Source: Porticoccaceae bacterium (GTDB taxonomy: Bacteria; Pseudomonadota; Gammaproteobacteria; Pseudomonadales; Porticoccaceae). Taken from it: a stretch of DNA of 64,000 nt. Below the pieces are notes generated by a model. That model saw only the letters and a program-made list of their open reading frames with translations. It was not told the origin of the DNA and searched no databases. Each line of letters begins with the position of its first letter. The stretch's first letter is position 1. A program made the translations under genes and the position numbers. The stretch lies in contig CACEBC010000005.1 of assembly GCA_902557735.1 (NCBI GenBank), forward strand, positions 31,844-95,843, written 5' to 3'. Positions 27,448-36,056 of the stretch are shown in pieces.

Positions 27448-28620
27448 TTGAGGACGTTTCCCAAAGTATTTGGAGATGAATCACGGCTGTTTATCTTGGC
27501 TGTCCTGGCAGCACAGGTGATCGGCGGGTTAGTTACTCAGATGTCACCTCTGATAATCGGAGGGGTCATCGTCGGGTTCAATCTATCTGAACAACAAGCT
27601 GGTTTAATTGTTTTTGCGGAGTTTTTCTTGCTGTCGGTGACGGCTATTGCTGTAGCACCATTTTTGCCTCGGATTAGAATTAGAGTAGCTTGTGCCATAG
27701 CTGCCATGGTTGCAGTACTGTTTCAACTGACCTCAATGTTTCTCGCAGATTATCACCTCATCGCGGTTGTCAGATGCATCGCGGGGGTGGGCGTTGGTTT
27801 CGTTTATGCTGCCTCTCTCGCGGCTATAGGTTCACACTCAAGAAATCCCGATCAGGTCTATGGTTATGTTCAAGTCACATGGGCGTTGTTGAGTGTTGTT
27901 TTATTCAGCGTGGGGGGGTACTTAACCGAACAATATAATCACAAGGGAATCTATGGATTGATTCTATTTCTGAGCTTTCTCTTAATGCCCTGCTTAAAAT
28001 TCATGCCGGAAAAAATTGCGATAACTGAAGATGGGATCGAAAAGGAAAACAGTGGAAACGTTTTCAATCTGTGGGGTTGTTTAACGCTAATTGCCATCTT
28101 TATGTACCTTACCGCATCGGCTGCGATTTACACTTTTTCTGCTCCCCTAGGAGAAAGAGCGGGCTTAACCACATCTCAGATTGGTTATGCGTTAACTGCA
28201 GGATCTGGAATTGGCTTTACTGGAGCTGTCGCAGCGAGCTGGCTAAATGTTAGGTTTGGTAGGGCCACTCCAATCACTGCGTTCTCGCTTGCTTTTTGCA
28301 TTATTTCGCTCGTGCTTTGCCTAAACACGAACCCTCTCATTTTTGTGCTGGCTTTAATTTTTTCGGTTGTATTTTTTTACTTTTCTGTGCCCTATTTGTT
28401 TGGACTCGCGGCAGCGCTCGATGTCAAAGGTCGATGGGCAGCTGCCGCCGGTTCCGCATATCTTTTGGGGTTCGCTGCTGGACCCGGACTTGCTGGCACC
28501 TCAGTCGAGTGGGTCGGTTATCCTGGTTTAGGCATCGTATGCGTTTCCAGCACTTTGATGGCCTGGGTTCTTCTCATATTAGTCGTAAGACAAATCGGAG
28601 ATCAAACGTCACAGGTTTAA
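27448..28620 (+). CDS. MFS transporter, paralogue A
   Basis: A 390-residue, twelve-helix carrier. The TTG start is supported by alignment with paralogue B at 30877: both have the same number of residues before the shared GDE. Long identical stretches include VLAAQVIGGLVTQMSP, GFNLSEQQA and YGYVQVTW. It lies 47 bases after the TonB receptor and is probably in the same transcript. It likely moves the imported compound across the inner membrane. Confidence 0.85.
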   Translation: MRTFPKVFGDESRLFILAVLAAQVIGGLVTQMSPLIIGGVIVGFNLSEQQAGLIVFAEFFLLSVTAIAVAPFLPRIRIRVACAIAAMVAVLFQLTSMFLADYHLIAVVRCIAGVGVGFVYAASLAAIGSHSRNPDQVYGYVQVTWALLSVVLFSVGGYLTEQYNHKGIYGLILFLSFLLMPCLKFMPEKIAITEDGIEKENSGNVFNLWGCLTLIAIFMYLTASAAIYTFSAPLGERAGLTTSQIGYALTAGSGIGFTGAVAASWLNVRFGRATPITAFSLAFCIISLVLCLNTNPLIFVLALIFSVVFFYFSVPYLFGLAAALDVKGRWAAAAGSAYLLGFAAGPGLAGTSVEWVGYPGLGIVCVSSTLMAWVLLILVVRQIGDQTSQV

Positions 28621-28723
28621 CGTTAATGTGGTCTGATCACTAGCGGTTATTGTGTTGGTTCAACTGAATAAGCAGTTCTTCGATAAGTAATCGAGTGACA
28701 ATGGCTCCTAACTGAAATATTTC

Positions 28724-29632
28724 TCAATATTTGATTTCTTTTGCTTGACCAGTGGCATACGCGGTAAATCTTTTATGCGAATTTGCGCGCAATTTAGACG
28801 GTGCATTGCCAAAGCGAGTCTTTATGTAACGAGAGAAGTGATTTGAGGATTTAAATCCGCATCGATCAGCAATCTGTCCTATATTTAGCCTAGAATTGTG
28901 AAGCAGGTCGATTCCATGCTCCGCCCGAATTTTCCATAAATATCTAGTCGGCGTAAGTTCAATATGCTTTTTGAATAATCGTAAAAGATATCTGGGATTT
29001 AATCCGACCACTCCGGCCAGTTCCTTTAATCCTATTGGTTTATGAAAATTTTTCTCAATATATCTTTTCGCGCGCGCGATAGGTCTTGGGATACTGCTGT
29101 CCTCAAGGTTTATCCCCGCTTGATAAAAATATTCGTTGAAGATACTTTCCCCTAATGAGTTCCTTAATCGGAATCGATTGGAAGAATCCCCTCCACCCAT
29201 GTTTAATCCCTCGCGCATAAGAGTATGCATCAGCGGTGTTGCAGAAAGAGAATAGGGGAGCTCTCGAATTGATTGTCTTTCTGAATTATCAATTGAAAGT
29301 TCGCCAGTGTTGCACCAGCACAATCTGCTAGGGCTTCCTTTTATGAGACGAATTGTGAAGAGTTTTTCAGAGTAGCCGAGAACTGCGGTACCGGGACCTA
29401 CATCTAGCTCAACGCCGTCTATATTAAAGAAACCGTGACCCTCTAAAAGAATCGTAAGATCCATTTGTTGGTTTGTGACAGGGCCATATGAGCCACCGTT
29501 CTCAAAAACGGCCTCTCCGAAAGTGAAAGGTTGCCTTGTAGAAAAAATATCAATCAGAGTGTCCCTCTTTTGATGAGTCGATGTCCCGTGATTTAAAAAG
29601 AAACCAAGCTCCGTGTCGACAGCCACAAGCAA
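28724..29632 (-). CDS. AraC-family transcriptional regulator
   Basis: About 302 residues; the first available start is a TTG just after an in-frame stop, so the true start may be this or a GTG six bases in. The N-terminal ~170 residues resemble a cupin-like sensor domain (EGHGFFNIDGVELDVGPGTAVLGYSE). The C-terminal ~100 residues carry two helix-turn-helix units (LKELAGVVGLNPRYLLRLFKKH and IGQIADRCGFKSSNHFSRYIKTRFG). It is divergent, by 217 bases, from the Rieske gene at 29850 and probably controls it and perhaps the adjacent transporters. Confidence 0.88.
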   Translation of the reverse strand: MLVAVDTELGFFLNHGTSTHQKRDTLIDIFSTRQPFTFGEAVFENGGSYGPVTNQQMDLTILLEGHGFFNIDGVELDVGPGTAVLGYSEKLFTIRLIKGSPSRLCWCNTGELSIDNSERQSIRELPYSLSATPLMHTLMREGLNMGGGDSSNRFRLRNSLGESIFNEYFYQAGINLEDSSIPRPIARAKRYIEKNFHKPIGLKELAGVVGLNPRYLLRLFKKHIELTPTRYLWKIRAEHGIDLLHNSRLNIGQIADRCGFKSSNHFSRYIKTRFGNAPSKLRANSHKRFTAYATGQAKEIKY

Positions 29633-29849
29633 AAAGTTGGGCTAAAGGCACCTTTTAGAACATGGCGTTACACTTTGTTTTAAAGTTACCATACCATCGT
29701 AAAACGTACAATTCACGATCCCAGTACCTTATGCTTAAACTATAAAAGAAGTGAATTTGAGATATCTTTTTATGTAAATTTACAACTTGTGTCAAAGTAT
29801 CCTGCTTGGAATAATAGTCATCAAAGGTTTGCAATAAGGATTCGAGATT

Positions 29850-30854
29850 ATGGTAAAAATGCCGCTAGAGTGCTCCTTTTCAGAGTTGAATTGGAATGTT
29901 CTCGCCCGTTATTGGCATCCGGTTGCATACTCCCATGAAATTGTCGACACGCCAATCGCAACTCAACTTCTAGATCTTCGCCTTGTTTTATTTCGTGATA
30001 AAAATGACAGGATTTGCGCGGCAAACAACCGATGTCCTCATCGCGGAGCATCGCTTGCTGAGGGATGGTTGGAGGACGGTCAGTTGGTCTGCGCCTATCA
30101 TGGCTTAAAGTTCGATTCTGACGGAGCCTGCGTCAGGATTCCAGCGGCGGGAGATAGAGCAAAGATTCCAGCCAAACTATGCTTAGACCTTGCTCGAGCT
30201 GAGGAAAAATATGGAATAGTGTGGGTATGCCTCTCCGATAATCCAATGCAGTCGATTCCAGCATTCGACGCATGGGAGTCCCTGGGGATTCAAAGAGGCC
30301 GCGTAAGCACCGAATGGCACGCCTGTCCCATGCGGCATGCCGAAAATTTTAACGACGTTGCTCATGCCGCTTGGATTCATGCAGAGACTTTTGCCCCAAG
30401 AGATTACCCTGAAATTGATACTTATAAAGTAACGGATCATAGTTATGGGTTGTCATTCGAACTGCCAACGACATTTCTAGCCAGCAATACTTTTGAGGCA
30501 AAGAGAAAGCAACTGATTGAGACATCAAAGTCGACCTACCATATTTTTATGCCCTTCACCACCCATCTTAAAGTTGCAATGTCCGCGGGAGAGGAGCATA
30601 TCTTTGATACTGTTCAGCCTTTAACGGCTGAAAAAATCCGTATTTTTCAGTTAAAGACTAGAAATTTCGATTTACACTCACCGGCGGATGATTGGATCGC
30701 GTTTCAGGAGATGGTCAATGAGGAGGACCGAATTACAGTTGAGAATCAACAACCCCTTCAAATGCCGCTCAATTTATCTGAGGATTTTCATTTGCGAGCT
30801 GATGCGTTTTCAGTTGCTTACAGGCGTAAATTACTCTCGATAGGGTTGGCTTAA
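29850..30854 (+). CDS. Rieske oxygenase alpha subunit, divergent from AraC regulator
   Basis: A 334-residue NdmA/VanA-type enzyme. Rieske ligands are C62-x-H64 and C81-x2-H84. The catalytic motif is D169-x2-H172-x4-H177 (ENFNDVAHAAWIH), with a late NEEDRITVENQQP Asp. Sequence style (LNWNVLARYWHPVAYSHEI, DTPIATQLLDLRLV) is nearest to subunits 1 and 2 of the tandem at 21434. AAGGA upstream supports the start. Convergent with paralogue B of the MFS pair. Confidence 0.88.
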   Translation: MVKMPLECSFSELNWNVLARYWHPVAYSHEIVDTPIATQLLDLRLVLFRDKNDRICAANNRCPHRGASLAEGWLEDGQLVCAYHGLKFDSDGACVRIPAAGDRAKIPAKLCLDLARAEEKYGIVWVCLSDNPMQSIPAFDAWESLGIQRGRVSTEWHACPMRHAENFNDVAHAAWIHAETFAPRDYPEIDTYKVTDHSYGLSFELPTTFLASNTFEAKRKQLIETSKSTYHIFMPFTTHLKVAMSAGEEHIFDTVQPLTAEKIRIFQLKTRNFDLHSPADDWIAFQEMVNEEDRITVENQQPLQMPLNLSEDFHLRADAFSVAYRRKLLSIGLA

Positions 30855-30876
30855 TTTCCCTACACCAATGATTAAA

Positions 30877-32076
30877 TTATCCATGCGTGAGAGTATCATG
30901 CCCTGCAGTATCCGATGACGATGTCTTCAAACGCTTAATTACCAGCCCAAAAAGAACCCAAGTCGTTGCAAAGCTAGTTGCGCACACCATCCCAAGGCCT
31001 GGATAGCCGACTGTCTCAACGGCGATTCCCGCAATACCAGGGCCGGACGCGAACCCTAGCAGGTATGCAGATCCCGCCGCTGCAGCCCATCGACCTTGCT
31101 CATCGAGTGCAGCCGCGAGCCCAAACAAATAAGGCACGGAAAAATAAAAGAAAATGCCACTAAAAGATTGAAAAAGGACGAAAATATACGGATTGGTATT
31201 TGTGCAGAGCACCAGCGCGATTACAATAAAAGCTGACAAGAAAACGCTGATTGGTAACATTCTGCCATGTTTAACATTGAACCAGCTTGCCGCGAGCGCA
31301 CCCATAAAACCGATTCCTGACTGAGCCGTCAGCGCATATCCAATCTGCGTCGTCGTGAGTCCGGCGCGCTCACCGAGCGGCGCAGAAAATGTGTAGAGCG
31401 CGCCAGTAGCGGTAATATAGATGAATACTGCGATGAGAGTCAGGCAGCCCAATGAAGCCGGAGCAAGCCCCGAAGTGTGTTTACTGGGCGCGCGCTCAAC
31501 TTCACCGATTTCCTCTGGTAAAAATTTCAAGCATGGTAATAAAGTCAAGGATATCAATAGAATGAGTCCATAGATACCTTTGTGGTCATACAATGCGGTC
31601 ACATGTCCGCCTATCGTAAATAGAGCAATACTTAGCAAAGTCCATGTGACCTGTACATAGCCATAGACCCTATCCGGATTTTTTGCACATGAGCCGATAG
31701 CCGCAAGTGATGCCGCATACACTAAACCAACGCCGATCCCGGCAATACATCTAATAGCTGTCACGATTATGTAGTCATTAGCAATAATCGAAGCTAATTG
31801 GAAACATACTGCAGTGAGAGTTGCTACTATACAAACAAACCTTAACCGAAGCTTGGGTAAAAGCGGTGCTGCGACAATAGCCGTGATCGACAGCATGAAA
31901 AATTCCGCGAAAACAGCAAGACTGGCTTGTTGTTCAGAGAGATTGAAACCGGCAATCACTCCTCCTAATATCAAAGGTGACATCTGAGTAACCAGCCCGC
32001 CAATAACCTGTGCTGCGAGCACTGCGATAACAAACATTGCAATTTCGTCGCCCAACAGACTTTGCCGCAGTTTCAT
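30877..32076 (-). CDS. MFS transporter, paralogue B
   Basis: A 399-residue carrier, nearly the twin of the protein at 27448 across its whole length, with a slightly longer tail. GGGAG lies upstream of the ATG. The two copies flank the AraC/Rieske pair, suggesting a local duplication followed by rearrangement. Separate substrates or separate regulation would explain keeping both. Confidence 0.85.
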   Translation of the reverse strand: MKLRQSLLGDEIAMFVIAVLAAQVIGGLVTQMSPLILGGVIAGFNLSEQQASLAVFAEFFMLSITAIVAAPLLPKLRLRFVCIVATLTAVCFQLASIIANDYIIVTAIRCIAGIGVGLVYAASLAAIGSCAKNPDRVYGYVQVTWTLLSIALFTIGGHVTALYDHKGIYGLILLISLTLLPCLKFLPEEIGEVERAPSKHTSGLAPASLGCLTLIAVFIYITATGALYTFSAPLGERAGLTTTQIGYALTAQSGIGFMGALAASWFNVKHGRMLPISVFLSAFIVIALVLCTNTNPYIFVLFQSFSGIFFYFSVPYLFGLAAALDEQGRWAAAAGSAYLLGFASGPGIAGIAVETVGYPGLGMVCATSFATTWVLFGLVIKRLKTSSSDTAGHDTLTHG

Positions 32077-32241
32077 GTGGAGACTCCCGTCGATTTATTT
32101 TTTAGAAACCAACCAAATTTAAAGTCTATTATCCTGATATTTATTTTAATGGTTTCGATAACTCTATTTCGAGTATTTCTATGCTGGAGGATTTTCGGGA
32201 CACCATCAGAGTGCTTGGCACCTGCGCAAACATTGGCAATT

Positions 32242-33321
32242 CTACTCCAATTCGTCAAAAAACCAGTCATCGAGCTCCTTCAAATATTTTTGTTTCTGAT
32301 TATAGGCAGCGTAAGACGCATTTATCCCGTTGCGAGCCAAATCATATATTTCGGTTCGAGAGAGTTCGAAAGCTGTGGCCAATTTATAAAAATTCTCCAC
32401 AAGATCATACATGAAGGGCGGATCATCTGAGTTTATGGTCACGAAAACTCCCTCGTCCCTCAATTTAATCGCAGGATGTTCTGAAATATCGTCATAAACG
32501 TTGATGCACACATTACTCAATGGACAAAGAGTCAGTGGAATTTGCGATTCCGAAAGGTGTCGAACTAGGTTAGCGTCTCGAATTGATTGATTTCCATGAT
32601 CGATTCGGTCAGGGTTCATCTGCTGGATTATGTCCCATACTCCTGCTGGACCTGAATCATATTCCTCTCCGCAATGCGCAGAAAGAAAAAAGCCATTTGC
32701 TCTGGCAAGCTCAAAAGCTCGTCTGTGTCTGTTTGCCGGATACCCCAACTCTTGGCAGTCGTATCCGATGCCCACAATGCCCACTCGGTCGGCATAGGGA
32801 ATAATTGATTCAACCAACTCAATTCCACTCTCAGGTGAGCTTGTCCGATCAATATCTGCGATGAAACAGAGTTCTCTATTAAAGTCTTTACGGATCGCTC
32901 TGCGGGCTTGCTCAAGTCCGCTCATCATTACTTCAAGGGGCACGCGATGGGCATGGACTGCTTGATAGGTAAACATAGCCTCCCGGCGCACGATGTTTTG
33001 CCGCTCCATGTCTTTTCCTAGGTGGTAAGCAGCATCGTAATAATCCTCCTCAGTTAGCATCACTTCAACTGTCAGAGACCATTTATGCAGAAACTCGTCT
33101 AGATCGCGAAAGTTATGCCACTCAACCGCCTCCTGTATAGTTTGGAAAGGAAGGCTCAAGTTATTGCGATCAGCTACCTTCAATAACACCTCTGAGTCTA
33201 TCGAGTCAAAATGAATATGCAGCTCTGCCTTTGGCATACGCTCAATGAAGCTTCTGAGTTCCGCTTTACGCGTCATGCATTCACTGATCTTTGTAACGGG
33301 TTGAGCCGACTTCCCAATCAT
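32242..33321 (-). CDS. Adenosine/adenine deaminase family protein
   Basis: A 359-residue metal-dependent TIM-barrel hydrolase. KAELHIHFD (H35, H37) gives the first zinc ligands; SAHCGE, RIDHGNQS, LCPLSN and INSDDP correspond to HAGE, RIGHG, CPxSN and NxDDP of the family. The substitutions (HCGE, DHGN, HFDS) show it is not a standard adenosine deaminase. It could deaminate a purine or pterin-like ring, perhaps a product of the nearby N-demethylases, but this is inference. An internal Met at residue 16 is an alternative start. Confidence 0.75.
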   Translation of the reverse strand: MIGKSAQPVTKISECMTRKAELRSFIERMPKAELHIHFDSIDSEVLLKVADRNNLSLPFQTIQEAVEWHNFRDLDEFLHKWSLTVEVMLTEEDYYDAAYHLGKDMERQNIVRREAMFTYQAVHAHRVPLEVMMSGLEQARRAIRKDFNRELCFIADIDRTSSPESGIELVESIIPYADRVGIVGIGYDCQELGYPANRHRRAFELARANGFFLSAHCGEEYDSGPAGVWDIIQQMNPDRIDHGNQSIRDANLVRHLSESQIPLTLCPLSNVCINVYDDISEHPAIKLRDEGVFVTINSDDPPFMYDLVENFYKLATAFELSRTEIYDLARNGINASYAAYNQKQKYLKELDDWFFDELE

Positions 33322-33646
33322 AAATCTAATCCACTATCTTGGCGAGCAAACGCTAACATAGTGAAAGTCCATGGGCAATTATGCTTGGTATATTGAGCAT
33401 ACATTTTGACGAAAAAAGGCAATAATAGGTGACTTTCATGCATAAAACTTTGAAGAGGGAACATTGCGTATCATGTCGCATATTGGAATAATCAAATGAT
33501 AACTTACTGTGGTGTTATGAAGTCTGTTTCTTTAGTAATGGCCAAGACATCTTCAACTTTTCTAATAGAAAAGTTGGCTTTGAACATCAGGCGAGAGCAA
33601 AGTTGTTTTATCTATCTGTGGGTAATTTTTGAAAGAAGTTTTATCA
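33322..33646. promoter_or_regulatory. Divergent promoter region with a long palindrome
   Basis: Lies between the deaminase-like and GcvT-like genes. It contains a perfect inverted repeat at 33554-33576: CAACTTTTC, TAATA, GAAAAGTTG. This is about 70 bases upstream of the GcvT-like start, so it may be an operator or an mRNA hairpin. Confidence 0.5.
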
Positions 33647-34876
33647 ATGTCCTTTATGTCAACCTCTGAACCCATTCTAAAAACACCATTTTTTGATTGT
33701 GCAGCTGAGCTGAATACAAAGCAGCGATGGGTTGCTTGGGACTGCTTTTTTATTGCCGATGTTTTTAGTGATATGCATCGAGAGTATCGAGCAATTCGAG
33801 AGAGTGCGGCAGCGATTGACATGAGCCCGCTTAGCAAGTTCGATATTGTTGGTCCTGATTCAAAAGCTTTTATAAATTACTTAGTTACACGTGACCTTTC
33901 CAATCAACAGGTGGGTCAGATCCTCTACACCCCTTGGTGTAATCCTGAAGGAAAATTGGTGAATGACGGGGTCATATTTAAACATTCCGAAGATCATTTC
34001 AGAATTTCTTGTGATCCTCAACTGCTCTGGTTGAGCCAAAATGCGTCATTTTTTGATGTTAATGTGGTCGATGTTTCATTGGATTTCGGTATTCTGTCCA
34101 TTCAAGGACCAAAATCGCGTCAAAAGCTAGAGCAAAGCTTAGGGCAAAGTTTGTCAGGCCTAAAATTTTCTCGGTTTCATCAGATTACTGTCAATGGTTT
34201 AGAGATTCTTGTAATGCGTCAAGGTTTTACAGGAGAATTGGGGTATGAGCTTTGGGTCAAAGCTGCTGATGGGAGAGCTTTGTGGGAAATTCTTTTTGAA
34301 GGAGACTCAAGCCCTGATAACTTGTTGCCGGCAGGTTTTTATTCGCATGATGTTGCTAGAATGGAGGCTGGTTTAATAATACCGGGACCCGATTATACCG
34401 GGGCTGGGACCGATAATGATCGAGGGGCTGCAAGTCCCGTTCTCGAGATGGATATTCGCTCGCCTTTTGAAACGGGTTTGCATAGGTTTGTGCATTTTGA
34501 TAAAACAGAGTTTATAGGCAAGGCTGCGCTTTTAAACGAGTGGCAGAGCGGAAATTTTAGAAGAATGAAAGGACTCGTTATCGATTGGTCTGATGTAGCG
34601 AGTGTGCAAGCAAAGAGGGGACTCCAGCCAGTTTGCGTTCCGCACCCAATTTGGATACCACTTGACATAACTATGCACGGCAAAAAAATTGGAAGAGCGA
34701 CCAGCATTACTTGGAGTCCTGCAATTGGAAACATAGCGGGTTTCGCCTTTTTGGACGAAAAGTTTGCGATTTCCGGTCAGAATGTAACGATTGAAATGCC
34801 TTTCGATGACGAGTTTTTCGCCGTGCGCGGAAAAGTAGTTGATATCCCTTTTGTGAAGCCTTCGCGCGGTAATTAA
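33647..34876 (+). CDS. GcvT/LigM-like tetrahydrofolate-dependent demethylase candidate, second copy
   Basis: Taken from ATG 33647 (409 residues; a TTG at 33629 is possible). Paralogue of the gene at 19647: shared blocks are RAIRESAAAIDMSPLSKF, QILYTPWCNPEGKLVNDG, SIQGPKS, MRQGFTGELGYELW, HDVARMEAGLI and SPFETGL. It shows the GcvT fold with a C-terminal barrel. The stop is six bases before a Rieske gene, so the two are certainly translated from one message. This repeats the pairing seen at 20-21 kb and points to linked chemistry. Confidence 0.78.
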   Translation: MSFMSTSEPILKTPFFDCAAELNTKQRWVAWDCFFIADVFSDMHREYRAIRESAAAIDMSPLSKFDIVGPDSKAFINYLVTRDLSNQQVGQILYTPWCNPEGKLVNDGVIFKHSEDHFRISCDPQLLWLSQNASFFDVNVVDVSLDFGILSIQGPKSRQKLEQSLGQSLSGLKFSRFHQITVNGLEILVMRQGFTGELGYELWVKAADGRALWEILFEGDSSPDNLLPAGFYSHDVARMEAGLIIPGPDYTGAGTDNDRGAASPVLEMDIRSPFETGLHRFVHFDKTEFIGKAALLNEWQSGNFRRMKGLVIDWSDVASVQAKRGLQPVCVPHPIWIPLDITMHGKKIGRATSITWSPAIGNIAGFAFLDEKFAISGQNVTIEMPFDDEFFAVRGKVVDIPFVKPSRGN

Positions 34877-34882
34877 CATAAG

Positions 34883-35863
34883 ATGGCGACACAAAGCTCT
34901 CACAATCAATGGTATCCGGTCGCTCTAATTAGCGAATTAAAGTCGGACAAGCCCCTTGCAAGGACTATTCTTGGCGAGGACATTGTAGTTTGGAGATCGG
35001 GTCACAAAATCTGTGCATGGAAAGATTTGTGCATTCACAGAGGAGTTCGATTGAGTTTGGGCACAGTCTGTAACAATCGCATTCGTTGTGCATACCATGG
35101 CTGGGAATATAATTCCAAGGGACAATGTGAACTGATTCCTGCGCATCCGAATTTAAAAATCCCAACAAAAGCGAGAGCGTCTGCTATTTATCGAACCCAT
35201 GAGTACGCTGGGTTAATCTGGGTCAACTTGTCCGAAGAACCCAAGACTTTTCCTAAATTGGATCAGTTTAGCGACAATAACTATCGGGTTGTGCCGGGTG
35301 GGCCATACGAGATTGATGCTGCTGCGCCTCGGGTAGTGGAGAATTTCTTGGATCTTTCTCATGTTCCAATTCTTCATGACGGATCGATTGGTGATTCCAA
35401 TTTTGCTGAAATGAGTGACTATACGATTGAGGACCGTCCCGAAGGCTTTTTCGCAACAGATATTAGATACTATCAGCCCGACCCAGATGGCAGCGGGAGC
35501 TCGGGAGATGTGTGGTATGATTTTGGGATACTCGCTCCTTTCACAGTCTATTTTGTAAAGCATATTGGTAGCAGGCAAGGCGCAGAGAAATTTGTCTTAA
35601 TGTTTGCCGTTAGGCCAGAATCAGCCGACAAATCATGGGCATATATGGTCCCAGCATACAACTACGCTGCCGATTTGACCGAGCAACAAATCAATGAGTT
35701 CCATTCTTACATTTTTGGGCAAGATAGACCAGTGGTAGAATCGCAGCGGCCTGAGTTGTTACCCATGGATTTGAGCAAGGAGTTGCATCTTCGTTCTGAT
35801 CAAATGACACTCAGATACAGGCGTTACTTGAAGGCGATAGACATGGATTTTGGGGTAAGTTAA
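34883..35863 (+). CDS. Rieske oxygenase alpha subunit, partner of GcvT-like gene
   Basis: A 326-residue NdmA/VanA-type enzyme. Rieske ligands are C50-x-H52 and C69-x2-H72 (CIHRGVRL ... CAYHGWEYNSKG). Iron motif D157-x2-H160-x4-H165 (ENFLDLSHVPILH) and late FGQDRPVVESQ Asp are present. Start codon has only a weak ribosome site, consistent with coupling to the gene ending six bases upstream. Closest in the window to the enzyme at 23547. Predicted O2-dependent demethylation; substrate unknown. Confidence 0.88.
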   Translation: MATQSSHNQWYPVALISELKSDKPLARTILGEDIVVWRSGHKICAWKDLCIHRGVRLSLGTVCNNRIRCAYHGWEYNSKGQCELIPAHPNLKIPTKARASAIYRTHEYAGLIWVNLSEEPKTFPKLDQFSDNNYRVVPGGPYEIDAAAPRVVENFLDLSHVPILHDGSIGDSNFAEMSDYTIEDRPEGFFATDIRYYQPDPDGSGSSGDVWYDFGILAPFTVYFVKHIGSRQGAEKFVLMFAVRPESADKSWAYMVPAYNYAADLTEQQINEFHSYIFGQDRPVVESQRPELLPMDLSKELHLRSDQMTLRYRRYLKAIDMDFGVS

Positions 35864-35920
35864 AGAAAACATCGTAATTGGGATTGTATTCCATTTTTGC
35901 GAGAAAAAACTACGGAGAGC

Positions 35921-35947
35921 TTGACCCCCGTTTTTTCTGGAGGTCAA
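35921..35947. terminator. Hairpin between convergent genes
   Basis: TTGACCCCC pairs with GGAGGTCAA around a T-rich loop, with one mismatch. It sits between the stops of the Rieske gene (35863) and the convergent lipoprotein (36057). There is no clear T-run after it, so this is a tentative terminator. Confidence 0.4.
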
Positions 35948-36056
35948 TCCACCTTTCCAAGGCTATAAAATGCGGCTTAAAATCCAGCCAGCTTCAATGC
36001 TTTTAAAAACCGATGATGGGTATAGTAGTCCATATGCCTCTTTTTTATGACTGCAA

